A stretch of DNA of 64,000 nucleotides from Mesodorylaimus sp. YZB2_4 (Eukaryota > Nematoda > Enoplea > Dorylaimida > Dorylaimidae): NCBI GenBank assembly GCA_030248295.1, contig JASANH010000137.1, positions 1 to 64,000 on the forward strand, in the 5' to 3' direction. A program made the translations under genes and the position numbers. Shown here in pieces: positions 1 to 11,090 of the stretch (its first letter is position 1; every line of letters starts with the position of its first letter). The notes beneath the pieces were generated by a model, which worked only from the letters and a program-made list of their open reading frames with translations, ran no database searches and was not told the origin of the DNA.

Positions 1-283
1 CTGTATTTTCGGATCTAGCCTGACCAGTTTGTACATTATATTCGAATTAAAGCAGAAATATATTGATTATTTTTGACTGGATTGATTTCTCCTGTTTTCA
101 GATCGGCTTATTCTCTGCTCGTCATCAAGTCCTTGCACAGCGGCGGTGTTTAGTCGATCGGCTGGTATCGATCTTCGCAGTCGGTGCTCGAACTGGATCA
201 GGTACGTGTAGTGTGGAACAGAGATACGCGCATACAATTCTCCAATTGTCAATAGTTCTACTGTGTTTATGACTGAGGATACT
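1..283. other. No gene recognised
   Basis: No conserved protein, RNA or repeat was recognised here. Overlapping open frames occur on both strands but neither resembles a known family and there is no convincing splice structure. It may be intergenic or the flank of the transposon-like element that starts at about 284. Confidence 0.4.
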
Positions 284-1167
284 ACAGTCGATCTCGGACG
301 AGTCCCCATTCCACGATGTTCTGGTGGCGCGTTCTACAAGGTACTAAAAAGCAGGTTAGTGTCATTGCAAGTGTTGCTCCACAGCGTCCTGCTTTGGCAA
401 AGTGCTATCTTTGAAATTAAAGGTGATTGGGATTTGGGAAGAACTTTGTAACTCATCATCCTCTTAGCAGAATTTGCTGGCTATTCTGGCAGTTAGTGCG
501 TTGGGCGGGAATTTTCGGTTGATCTATATCAGTCGCTAAACTGACAAGGGAACATCGCCAACCGTTATGTCGAACTTTGGGAAACGACAAATTGTAGCAT
601 GTTTCTAAGTGCAAAAGAAAGCTCTGTGCAACATATTAGAGGCGTCTGAGCAACTGGTCAGCAGTGGTCAGCGTCCAAAGTCCTAAAGTTTTGTGTGGTA
701 AGGAAGCCGAGCGTTGAGGAAACCATGCTGGGTTCTTTCCAAACTAGGTTTTTGGGCTCGGAGTTTCGTGTTTAAGCTTCCAACGTGTTTAAGCTTTGGT
801 TCATGGTTTTCGTAAAAAAACTAAAAAATCCAGTGGAATTGAAAAATTTCACTGTGCTCCAAGCGCTAACCACTTCTGACCATTTGGCCAGACGCCTCTA
901 ATATTTTGCACAGAGCTTCCTTTTGCACCCAGGAACATGTTACAGTTTTCCGTTTTCCAAAGTTCGACATAACAGTTGGCGATGCTCCCTTGTGAGAATG
1001 TTGTTTCAGATACATTTATGAAAGCGACAATGAAAAAAATTGCTGCTATGCTTATCAACAACTCCGCATAATTGCAACTTTTTTTCCAAAAAGGAGCTTT
1101 TTAACTTTGCATGGTTGCAACTCTTTTTGGCGTCCTCAGCAGTTGCAATTATCCGAGGTCGACTGTA
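284..1167. mobile_element. pogo/Tigger-like DNA element, copy 1, interrupted
   Basis: The right end (about 1141-1167) reads AGTTGCAATTATCCGAGGTC and runs on into GACTGTA; reversed, this is the CAGTCGACCTCGGATAA type of terminus typical of pogo/Tigger elements. A weaker inverted match (ACAGTCGATCTCGGA) sits at 284-298, and both ends abut TA, the target of this superfamily. The segments 385-540 and 996-1090 match, in reverse, the copy at 12468-12880. Between them a foldback element (544-993) has landed, so this is a nested insertion. The interior has only short open frames and no intact transposase, so it is a non-autonomous or decayed copy. Superfamily assignment rests on the terminus and TA only. 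Confidence 0.5.
544..993. mobile_element. Foldback element, copy 1 (long inverted arms)
   Basis: Positions 544-690 are the inverted complement of about 850-993, with outer ends ACAAGGGAACATCGCCAACC and its complement. The same element, with the same arms and a similar centre, occurs at 23533-23982. It has no coding capacity and lies inside the pogo-like element at 284-1167, so it inserted later. By structure it is a foldback/MITE-type DNA element of about 450 bp; the superfamily is unknown. Confidence 0.7.
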
Positions 1168-2353
1168 CTGAGTATCTTGATATGCGGATATGTGTGTGCG
1201 GACTGTGGATATGATATGCGCTAAAATACAGATCTGGATATGATTTCGATATCCATGTCTGAATAAACTGTATATAGAGATACCAAATTTATATCTTCAG
1301 AAAATACAGATTTGTGATACCGATATGAAGTAATTCGAACGTTAGACGGGTCATTTGGCCGAGGCGGCTCCCAGAAAATTCGATCATGCTATCTAGGGTA
1401 AAGCTAAGGCGGAGTTTTGAACACTCACAGTTCTGTGCACACAGATAAAAGCAAAGGGTGCAAAACAAATGCTTTAGCATGAACATCCTAATAAGTTCTT
1501 GAATAAAGCTGCAATACAAGCATTTATGATATATGAAAACTATGTGATGACCTACTGTGTAATCAGCTAAATTTGATATGTAAAACATGTCGACGCAGAG
1601 CCAGATGCAAAACTTGCCCTAATAAAGAAACATGACTTTTTCTAGTACGAGGTATTAGATAAAAGGTTATGGTTGGAATGTGCCTTGGGTAGGAAAGATC
1701 AGGGTGGCGTGAGAAGATTATTGTTTGGACTAGGTTGAAATAGCATGCCAGTCTGGTGTACTTGATGGTGCGAACTTATGAGCTTGTGGGGTAATGTTCG
1801 AGTAAAGCTCTGATCCGAACGGTTGGCCTCCTGAGTTCTCTGATTACAGGTTTAAAACGATTCAGAATTTTTAGATTAAACATTTGGCAGGTCTTGATTC
1901 GAATAATTTTCGAGTCTAATTAAGGCGGTCTCGATCCAAAAGATAGCTCACTGCTTCGTGGTGCATTGGCCGCCATTTTTTGAATCCCTGGTGCTTCTGG
2001 AATGCACATCCGTTTTGCGGTGTTTTCAAATAAACGCTTACATAATTGCTACAAAAAGCTGACATATATCTATATCTTGGTTGCAAAAAAAAATATAGCA
2101 TAGATATCATGCAAAATACAAATAAAGATATGATTCTCCTATCGATCTAAAAAAATATTGGGTATCGATAATATATGGATGTGAATATACAGATTCATAT
2201 CAGCACTCAACGTAATCCTCATTGGTGATCGCTTATCGTATCCTACTATAGCTTCTATGTACTGATAACAAATTTTATTTCTCAGGATATCCCTGATTTT
2301 CTTCTCCTTATCTATCCTCTTCGAATCGACGCAACCCCTGCGGCTGCAGTTGT
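1168..2353. repeat. Intergenic; GATATC-rich low-complexity tracts
   Basis: There is no recognisable gene. Two tracts (about 1180-1330 and 2060-2200) are built from degenerate GATATG/ATATCGATATC words, and the same kind of tract occurs at 60190-60385. The last 100 bases must contain the promoter or 5' UTR of the MCCC2 gene, but no distinct core promoter element was identified. Confidence 0.4.
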
Positions 2354-4126
2354 ATGAGAAGATTTGGTGGCCCCTTTTCAAATCTGTTATCAATAACTAA
2401 ACTGTTTCAATCCAAATTTTTAAAAACTTTCTGTTCTAAATTTCAGCAATCTTTACTTTTCAGTTCTCGTCGATCCGCTTCCACTCACGCCGCCATTGCC
2501 ACCGAACACAAATGGAATGTTATCCACAACGAAATCGATCGTTCTTCCAGCGAATTTCGTGAAAATGAGGAATCGATGAGAAAAGTAGTGGAAGATCTTC
2601 GTTCGAAAGCGGAAAAAATCAGTTTAGGCGGGGATGAGAAATCAATCAAACGTCACACATCGAAGGGCAAACTTTTGGCTCGAGAACGTATTTCTCGTCT
2701 TTTGGATGCTGGTTCACCATTTTTGGAATTATCTCAATTAGCCGCTTATCGACTTTATGACAAAGAAGAGGTGCCCGCTGGTGGGATTATTTCTGGTATT
2801 GGTCGAGTCTCGGGCGTGGAATGCATGATCGTGGCCAACGATGCCACTGTCAAAGGTGGATCCTATTATCCGATCACGGTCAAGAAACATGTGCGAGCGC
2901 AGGAGATTGCCATGGAAAATAATTTGCCCTGTATTTACTTGGTGGATTCCGGTGGGGCCAATTTACCTCGCCAAGCCGATGTGTTCCCCGATCGAGATCA
3001 TTTTGGGCGAATATTTTACAATCAGGCGCGAATGTCGAGTCGTAGCATCGCGCAGATAGCCGTGGTATTGGGCAGTTGTACGGCTGGCGGTGCTTACGTG
3101 CCAGCCATGGCCGATGTGGCCATTATTGTGCAACGACAAGGCACAGTGTTCTTGGGTGGACCACCTTTGGTCAAAGCTGCCACTGGCGAAGAGATATCGG
3201 CTGAAGAATTAGGCGGGGCGCAATTGCATTGTTCCAAATCGGGAGTCACTGATTATTACGCGTTGGATGATGAACACGCGTTGTTCATGGCGAGAAGAGC
3301 TGTAGAAAATTTGAATAAAAAGAAGGCCAATACGTTTCCAGAAATGGAAATTTTAGAACCGAAATATCCAGCGACAGATCTTTATGGAATTGTTGGAACG
3401 AATTTGAAAAAAGCATTTGATATTCGGCAAGTTATTGCGAGAATTGTTGATGGAAGTGAATTCGATGAGTTCAAGGCCAAATATGGCGAAACTTTGGTGA
3501 CTGGATTTGGAAAAATTTATGGATATCCTATAGGAATTATTGGGAATAATGGAGTTCTATTTTCGGAATCGGCTTTGAAAGGCACTCATTTTATTCAGTT
3601 ATGTTGTCAACGTGGAATTCCATTAGTATTTCTTCAAAATATTACCGGATTTATGGTCGGAAAAGATGCCGAAGCGGGTGGAATTGCAAAGAATGGTGCG
3701 AAAATGGTAACGGCGGTTGCATGTGCCAAAGTACCCAAATTCACTGTCATTATCGGCGGATCATACGGAGCAGGCAATTATGGCATGTGCGGACGAGCGT
3801 ACAGTCCACGATTCCTATATATGTGGCCCAATGCACGCGTATCGGTGATGGGAGGAGAACAAGCTGCCACAGTGCTGGCCACCATTCAAAAAGATCAAAG
3901 GAAACGAGAAGGGGGAAAGCCGTGGACAGATGAGGATGAACGAGCTTTGAAAGAACCCATTTTGAAAAGTTTCGAAAAGGAAGGCCATCCTTATTATTCG
4001 AGTGCACGATTGTGGGATGATGGAGTGATCGATCCAGTTGATACAAGGAGAGTGTTGGGCTTGAGTTTGAGCGCTGCTTTGAATGCACCCTTGGAGAAGA
4101 CTGATTTCGGGGTGTTTAGAATGTAG
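2354..4126 (+). CDS. MCCC2: Methylcrotonoyl-CoA carboxylase beta chain, mitochondrial
   Basis: This is the carboxyltransferase subunit of 3-methylcrotonyl-CoA carboxylase, which moves CO2 from biotin to 3-methylcrotonyl-CoA in leucine breakdown in the mitochondrial matrix, partnered with the biotin-bearing MCCC1 subunit. The frame is 590 residues, close to the family's usual ~560-570 plus a longer N-terminus. The first ~45 residues are rich in Arg, Ser, Phe and Leu with almost no acidic residues, as expected of a mitochondrial presequence. The N-terminal carboxyltransferase half has [20 protein letters not shown] and [16 protein letters not shown]; the C-terminal half has [24 protein letters not shown] and VMGGEQAA, followed by a C-terminal GVFRM close to the family ending. 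All hallmarks are intact. No intron is needed, unlike most genes in the window. The next gene lies about 350 bp downstream on the same strand. Confidence 0.96.
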   Translation: MRRFGGPFSNLLSITKLFQSKFLKTFCSKFQQSLLFSSRRSASTHAAIATEHKWNVIHNEIDRSSSEFRENEESMRKVVEDLRSKAEKISLGGDEKSIKRHTSKGKLLARERISRLLDAGSPFLELSQLAAYRLYDKEEVPAGGIISGIGRVSGVECMIVANDATVKGGSYYPITVKKHVRAQEIAMENNLPCIYLVDSGGANLPRQADVFPDRDHFGRIFYNQARMSSRSIAQIAVVLGSCTAGGAYVPAMADVAIIVQRQGTVFLGGPPLVKAATGEEISAEELGGAQLHCSKSGVTDYYALDDEHALFMARRAVENLNKKKANTFPEMEILEPKYPATDLYGIVGTNLKKAFDIRQVIARIVDGSEFDEFKAKYGETLVTGFGKIYGYPIGIIGNNGVLFSESALKGTHFIQLCCQRGIPLVFLQNITGFMVGKDAEAGGIAKNGAKMVTAVACAKVPKFTVIIGGSYGAGNYGMCGRAYSPRFLYMWPNARVSVMGGEQAATVLATIQKDQRKREGGKPWTDEDERALKEPILKSFEKEGHPYYSSARLWDDGVIDPVDTRRVLGLSLSAALNAPLEKTDFGVFRM

Positions 4127-4830
4127 ACCCCAGTGGAGATCGACTGAAGACTGAGATTGGGGTTGGTTGACAAGGCAGTATTTGTGTCATCGAGAGCTAA
4201 TTATGTTGTGCGCGCGATAGATTAGGCCTATTAACTGTCTGTTATAATCCGTTGAATATCATATCGTGATAGGTTGTCAAGAGTCTTTGTCAGTCATTAG
4301 CTCGAAGTCGTTTAGTCTACTTTCAGCCGCTGTTAGAGCTTAATTGGGTTTGCGCTACACTGATAATCGCTACAAAGAGTTTCAGCGCTCGTCTGTTTAG
4401 CGCAAGCGATTGGCGCACAGCGAGACTGGGAATTTGGGCTCTACTGCGAGGACGCTGACTGAAGAACTCACCAATTTCTCAGGTAAGATTTTAGTTTCAT
4501 GACCGAAAACTAATTTTTGCGCAGTATGGACGCTCTGTTTATGTAAATTGGATTCAATTTACATTACGTTTGTAATCTGAATCTCAATTTTACCTGATTC
4601 TGAAACTACCAAAAACCTTCTCTTGGCGCTGCATTGTACCTCTTCTTGCCTTTTCCCAGCAAAAGTGCTGTTCTTTACTAAAAATAAAACCACGTGGCCA
4701 GGTTTCCACTCATGGCCCCATGTTGCCACTCTTCTGTCTTTCGCGTCGTTCGCTAAATCCATATCCAAATGAGGTAAAAAGAAAAATCAAAAAATGTTTT
4801 TTTTCTTTTTGACAGGGCGGCCTTTGGTGG
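4127..4830 (+). other. Intergenic plus spliced 5' UTR of MAN1B1
   Basis: Immediately after MCCC2 there is no coding signal. A donor (CAG then GTAAGATTTT) at about 4482-4483 and an acceptor (TTGACAG) just before 4817 suggest a non-coding first exon ending near 4482 that is spliced to the exon carrying the ATG at 4831. The promoter should lie between 4130 and about 4450, but no clear TATA box was seen. Confidence 0.4.
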
Positions 4831-7800
4831 ATGAGAGAAAATCCGGAAGCCGCTTGTCGTGAAAGCGCTTCGTGCAGTAGTATATCGAGCAGTGATAGTT
4901 ATGTGCTCGTATCGTGGCCAGACGAAGACGATACGAAGGCTGACAAGACTGACCAGTTGGGTGTTTCCGTCACAGCATCGTCTTCCAGGCACAACAAGAG
5001 AATGAGTGCTCATCCACTTCTCGAGTCCGGCCGCTATGTTGCTGGATCGGCTGCCAATGTGGTCAGTGGAGCTGGCAGGAGGCGAACGAATATTTGTAGG
5101 GTAAGGGATATTTGCTGATGGGCATTCCCGCTTGCCTTATCTGTAGGGCCTGGCCTGCAAGCAGCTGACATGGGTTCTGTTAGTGTGGGACCATTTTCGT
5201 AGTCAGTTGAGACATGCCACACTTCGTGGGCATCCCAAGTCCTATCTTACCTTATAGTGCCCGTTATAGTTGGGGCTTGTCCCAGACAAGTAAAAGTGGC
5301 CTCTGCAAGTCTGTGGGGAATCTTAGGTGCGATACTTTGCATACAAAAATGAATACAATAAAAATTATAATTGTATAGAAATATACTGGAGTATTGTAGA
5401 CATATTTATGTGAGATGTATAGTATACATACAGTACATGTAAATACACACCTATATCAGCAGTACAACATATTACACTGTATATGTGCATATATGCACAT
5501 ATACACAAATGTAGCTAGTCTTTCGCCGACGATGTATTTATACCACGCCACATATTTATGCTGACGTGTATTGTATTCTGTATGTATGCCTCAAATGCCA
5601 CTCTGTCCATCGACGTGATTAGAACATACCTCGCCTTTGATATGCCTTGCCTTTTGGAAACATTTTGCTGTTCTCCGAAAACTGCAGCAAAACTTTTCGA
5701 GATCACAGTTATCAAAGGCGATCATATGACTCATGATCAGTGTACCTGTATATGGTCTGCTTGCATATACACATCAACGGTATATCTAAAACACTGCACG
5801 TATGGGCATATAGAATGTTCTTGCAGGGATCTGATACAGCAGCTAGATACAAGTTTTGCACTGGTTCGGTGGTTCCCAGTAGGCCTGTTTATGTGCATAT
5901 GTAAACATATTCGTTCGTGCACCATGCACTCGCTGACAAAGACCACATACACCATTTCCGAGCAAATTAAGCAGCCGTGCCAAATCAGTCCAATCAAGGA
6001 CGTACTAATGTTTTTCAGAGTTGGAAATCTTTATCCCGCTTTCAACGTAGCTTACTCTCGGGAGTCGGCATCTTATTCGTCTGCTCCAGTGTATTCATTT
6101 TCTCCACTTATTATTTCGCTGCTCGACTTCGCCCTGCTGGCAGTGCGGCCGAAGCTCATGTTCAGAAGTATCTGGTAAACCAAGTAGTTATTCGTGATTT
6201 TTAAAATAGGCGGGGATTTTTTACCTGAAGGCTTCATTATGACACGGTAGTGATCATCTAAAATTTCATCCTGCTCTGAAATTTTGGAAAAGCCTGCTGA
6301 GACTTTGATCTTTAGCGACAAAAGATTTCTGAAACGTCAAAAAAATTCAAATGTTTTTTAGGGTGACGACAAGCAAGCCGCTCCTTCTCGAATCACTGAC
6401 ATCGGGCGATTCGGTCTCAATGATACTCTCAAGGCAGCCTACAAGCCGGGTAATCAGCTGGCGTATTTTAAAGGTATGCAAATATTTTATGATTTTTACA
6501 CAGGATTTAATTTTTTTCAAATTCTCGTTCAGGTCCACAAAATGAACGCCAAAAAACTATAGTAAAGGCTTTCAAACACGCTTGGGAAGGTTACAAAAAA
6601 CACGCCTGGGGTCACGATCATTTGAAACCTCTTTCACGGGGGCATCACGAGTGGTTCAAATTGGGGTTAACAATTGTGGATAGCTTGGATACAATGTTGA
6701 TTATGGGAATGAAAACAGGTGAGTCAGACTATGCGTACTTATATAAAACTATATTTTACGCAATAGCTAACAAGAATGTGGCACATTGGTTTACTTTTCA
6801 TATTGCGCAAGTTTTAATTTCCTGTTTTCCATTCGTTTAGATTATAAGGAGGGTCTTTTTCCTGCGCTATACCAGACCATAGCTGGATTGCGTAAAATAT
6901 AGTTTCAGATAAGGGTTTGCGAAGGGTTACTTTTACATCGGTGAGTGCCTAACCTCCCAAAATGTCTGAAAATCGCGTATAATCCTACTTGAATAAAATA
7001 CATGCAGTTTGCTTTTAGAATTCTCTGAAGCCAAAGAGTGGGTCGCCAATAATCTAACATTGGATGTCAACAAAGACGTGAATCTGTTCGAAACCACCAT
7101 ACGGGTGTTGGGCGGTTTGCTTAGCGCTTATCACTTGAGTGGCGAACGAATGTTCTTGGAAAAGGCGGTAAGGACTTTTATTGAAGTTTTTGCGTTTCTT
7201 GTTGCAAAAAGGAATGCTTTTTAGAGAATTCTTGGTGATCGTTTAACTGGGGCTTTTTCGAGTGCGTCGAAAGTTCCGTTCAGCGATGTGAATCTGCTAA
7301 CTCGCAAGGCCAAGTCGCCGTCGTGGGGTGCTGATAGTTCATTGTCTGAAGTGAGCAGTATTCAATTGGAATTTCGCGATTTGAGCCGTCAAACTGGAAA
7401 TCCATTGTACGAGGTGAGTGCGAAGTTTTGCAGGGTAGCTTGGCACCTGAGGAAGTGTTTTTAGCTTTTCCTACATCTTGCATGGAGGGATCCATGAGGG
7501 TTAGGATTGGGCTTGCAAAGGTCTATGATGCTGCTACTACATCCTTTAACCACAATACCAGCGTCTGAAACATGCTGGGAAACCATAAACTGAATCCTCT
7601 GAGATTTGATAAAAATTTTTGCGAAGAGACTTAAAAACCTGCTTTCTTTTTGAAAAAACAGGTGGCATCACAAAAATTCTCTGAAAATCTTGATCCTCTA
7701 ATCGTAAAGCCAGAAATCGCCATGAGATCTTGGCAGCTCCTGACTTCGATGAATGTTTTTGATACTGCTAGGTGTGTAGGTCGACCAGGGTCTCACGCAT

Positions 7801-10593
7801 TTGCGACAGTGAGTGTGTCTTGGAACCAGGCTTATGGTGCCAGCGCTGTAGGTCTGAGCAGTTCGTAAGTGCTGGGCGATCCGTCCTTGTTAGCCTCTAT
7901 GTACCCATGGCATAATATGACTTATCGATTCTCCTTTAGCCGCGAACCCGCCATTATTCAGTGCATCATGAAATATCCTAGAGCCGTGGGGTTGAGGATG
8001 TCCTTTGTGGCACTACATGGGGATGTGCTCACTGGGCTTGTGCATTCTCGCTAATAGCCATGCACCTAATTCAACCCTTGACATGCTCTTCTCTGATCTT
8101 TTTCAGCAATTCGCATTCAATGTCTCGCAGCATATTCATCGAATTGGTTGCGAGAAGTTCGAGGGGCTGTGTCCCATGTTCATCAGTCCCAAGACCGGTC
8201 GTTGGCAAGGTGGTGACGCGATCACCATGGGCGCTAGAGCTGATAGCTACTACGAGTACTTGTTCAAGCAGTGGCTCCAAACTGGCAAGACTATCGAGTG
8301 GTAAGTCGGCTGTTCGTGGACTAAGGGTTGAGCCCGCTCAACCAAGATATTTCGTGTAGGTTACGCGACGATTACCTGAAAGCCATGCAAGCCATGGTCA
8401 GACACTTGGTGCGTCAGTCAGAACCCAACAAGCTAACGTTCGTTGGTGAAATATTGGCTGACGGGTCGTATAGTCCTAAAATGGTAAGGTTTTTTGGTAC
8501 ATTTGTGCTGCATAGTTGCATGTTTTGTCGCGGAATTGGACAAAACTTGCAACTCTTCCCATCGTCATAATGTCACTGTTCAGGTTCTGTATTGAAACTG
8601 AAACAGTGAAAATGTGACGAGCAATACTGTACTGTAGGAAACTAAGAATCCACTGGAGACCAAGCTGATGGCTGTCTGTGTGTCTCTGCTTCTAGTCTAA
8701 TCGTATCTATGTGTGTGATGTACAGACAGAAGATCATAATTACTGAAATATCCAGTGCCAGGCCAACTCATGACTTATGACTTTACTTTCAATGAAGCAG
8801 TTACACTGCACTCAGGCATTGAAAGACATGGAAGAGAGCAGAACATGAAAAACTGAAAAACTACCATAATGAGTATTGGTCAAGGAAGAGACAAACCAGG
8901 AAAAAAATACAATCATGTTTTTGATTGACGATAAAAAGATCCCAAGTTTGCTCTCTGCTATGCCTACTGGTAACTTCTTCCTTAAGGAGATTGCAGAAAA
9001 GTCAAACGACTGCGTGAAAGCGTCTGTATGATGAGCAGGAACCACGAGATGGCGAGGCTGGGCTAATCTCTGGCTGTGACCAATGCCAGTATTAGTTGAT
9101 TCTGAACTAATAAGTCAATAAGAAACAAAATTAACAGGTGCTGGCAGCTAGCAAAGGAAGGTCGATTGAGTTCGTGTGAGTCTAGCACCGCCCTTGCATC
9201 TTGAGTCCAATACTGCATCATCCTAAGCACAAGATCAACAGCTTGAAATGAATAAATGGTTCAGCCGCACTATTCTATTTTTCTAGTAGCACTCATCGTG
9301 AGCTTTGTGTTTACTCGTCGGGAAATTATAAACAATACAGCTCACAAAAGGAGCTAGGATTAGTCCCTGGTTCAGGGATTAGACTGAAAATTGGGTTATA
9401 GCAACCAAAATAAAACCTTGCAAAAATCCCTGAAAAAGTGGAGCTGATCCGATGAAGACTTTTATTGCAGTGCGGGGCAAAAAATTTGTAGCGATCTGGT
9501 GAAGCAATGTCTGGATTTTGGGCCCGATTTCCAGCACACGGGATAGATATCCGAATATTCGGGATAGATATTTGGGATAGCACACGGGATAGATATCCGA
9601 ATATCCGAATCCGAACATTTGCCAGTCGATCCCTGGCAAACGTGTATTTGTCAGCTCGAGCTCGCTGAAGTCATATAATTTCAGGATCACTTGGTATGCT
9701 ACGTCGCTGGCACGCTGGCCTTGGGTGCTGTCAATGGAATGCCTCAAGAGCATTTGGATTTGGCCAAGCAGATCACGCATACTTGCCACGAAATGTATCG
9801 TAATCCATCGGGACTGGGCCCAGAGATAGCCCACTTCAACATGTTGCCAGGTGTGGCTAATCAAGAGGATATTATAGTCAAGGTAAGCAGGTCAGGGTGA
9901 AATCAGGTACTGCACTTGTGAGCTATCGACAGTGTCATGGAAATATGGGGACTGTGGAGAGTAGTAGCCCCCGCGCCTGGTATGACTGAAATCTTCACTT
10001 CCCTCAGCCATAATGATATCTCCATGATGTTTGAATTGAAATGCTTTTTCAACAATTTCCCGCCACTTCTAAATTTTAATAGTTCAATGGATCATTTCTC
10101 GCTGCCTTTCACAAAATATTCCAACAGCATGTGTGGACGATAATCACTCGTTTTCTCTACCTATCATCAGGTTGTGGCAAACATGATTTTGCATGAGGCC
10201 CTAGGCGGGGTACAGGGGTGCCCATACATGGTCTGTATCCTATACGTCACCCATTTTTAGCCCTTGGACGCACATTGTCTCCTGCGGCCAGAAACCATCG
10301 AGGCCTATTTCTACCTGTATCGATTAACTGGTGACAAGCGATACCAGGACTGGGGATGGGAGGCATTCGTGGCCATCGAGAAACACGCTCGCATTGTGAC
10401 TGGCGGATACGCGTCTGTGAACAACGTGAAGAAGGTGCCAGTCACGCATAGGGATATGATGGAAAGCTTTTTCTTAGCTGAAACTTTAAAATATTTATAT
10501 TTATTAATGGCCGATGATCAGAAAAATTTGTTACCATTAAACGAATTTGTATTTAATACTGAGGCCCATCCTTTGCCCGTTTTAGAGCGATGA
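4831..10593 (+). CDS. MAN1B1: ER mannosyl-oligosaccharide 1,2-alpha-mannosidase (GH47)
   Basis: ER mannosidase I trims one alpha-1,2-mannose from Man9GlcNAc2 on new glycoproteins and helps mark misfolded ones for degradation. Ten exons keep phase throughout: 4831-5100, 6019-6174, 6362-6473, 6533-6718, 7019-7167, 7225-7413, 8107-8300, 8360-8483, 9685-9882, 10261-10593, giving about 636 residues (human about 700). Exon 1 encodes a Ser/Asp-rich cytosolic tail. Exon 2 encodes a single signal-anchor ([19 protein letters not shown]), so the topology is type II. The GH47 barrel follows, with [44 protein letters not shown] and C-terminal [14 protein letters not shown]; the Thr of FNTEAHP is the family's calcium ligand. 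The start is the first ATG after the 5' UTR intron. No key residue appears lost. Introns 6 and 8 (0.7 and 1.2 kb) carry repeat debris. Confidence 0.95.
9536..9620. repeat. Short tandem repeat in MAN1B1 intron
   Basis: About four imperfect repeats of GGGATAGATATCCGAATAT lie in the eighth intron of MAN1B1. The unit contains the GATATCC word that recurs in other low-complexity tracts of this window. Confidence 0.55.
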
Positions 10594-11090
10594 TGTGTGA
10601 CATTAACCCGAGAGCTAGATACTGATCTGGGTATGGCAGTAGATTTTTATATGTTGAATGTGGTATGTTGCCAAATGTAGTAAATATTGCGAACCCATCT
10701 GATTAGGATTGGTTGACTGGCGCAAGGGTCACATGTTTGACTGATAGCGCAGAATGTCTATATTGTGGATTGTCGATTATTATAAGCCGTTGACATGCAG
10801 CAGCAGCTGATCACCTGATCGATAATGACATAAGAAAATCGATTTCTGAAATACTATGATCGATTATCGATTCTGCTGATTACAAAACTGGTTGTCTGTT
10901 TGATCTTATGCAAATTTTTAATCAGAAAACATGGTCTGTGTCAGAACACTAAAACTCACGATCAATACTCAGAGACTGAGCGAACAATCAGACGAATCAG
11001 ATTCACGAACGACCAAGAATCGCCTGGTGTCTAGACTAGAAAATCCCAACAGCTAAGTGGTATGAATTCATGGAATTCGAGTCAGCTCTA
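10594..11090. other. Convergent intergenic region between MAN1B1 and the SDR gene
   Basis: The two genes converge here (stop codons at 10591-10593 and 11091-11093), so this holds both 3' UTRs. Several ATCGAT words cluster at 10770-10880 (e.g. GATTATCGATTC). No other gene was seen. Confidence 0.4.

Noticed and set aside
5558..6178. 206-codon plus-strand open frame
   Set aside because: It spans MAN1B1 intron 1 and reads exon 2 in the wrong frame; the true frame of exon 2 encodes the membrane anchor.
7650..7868. Open frame starting with [13 protein letters not shown] sequence in MAN1B1
   Set aside because: Considered as an exon, but joining 7413 directly to 8107 gives the conserved GH47 sequence in phase with nothing missing.
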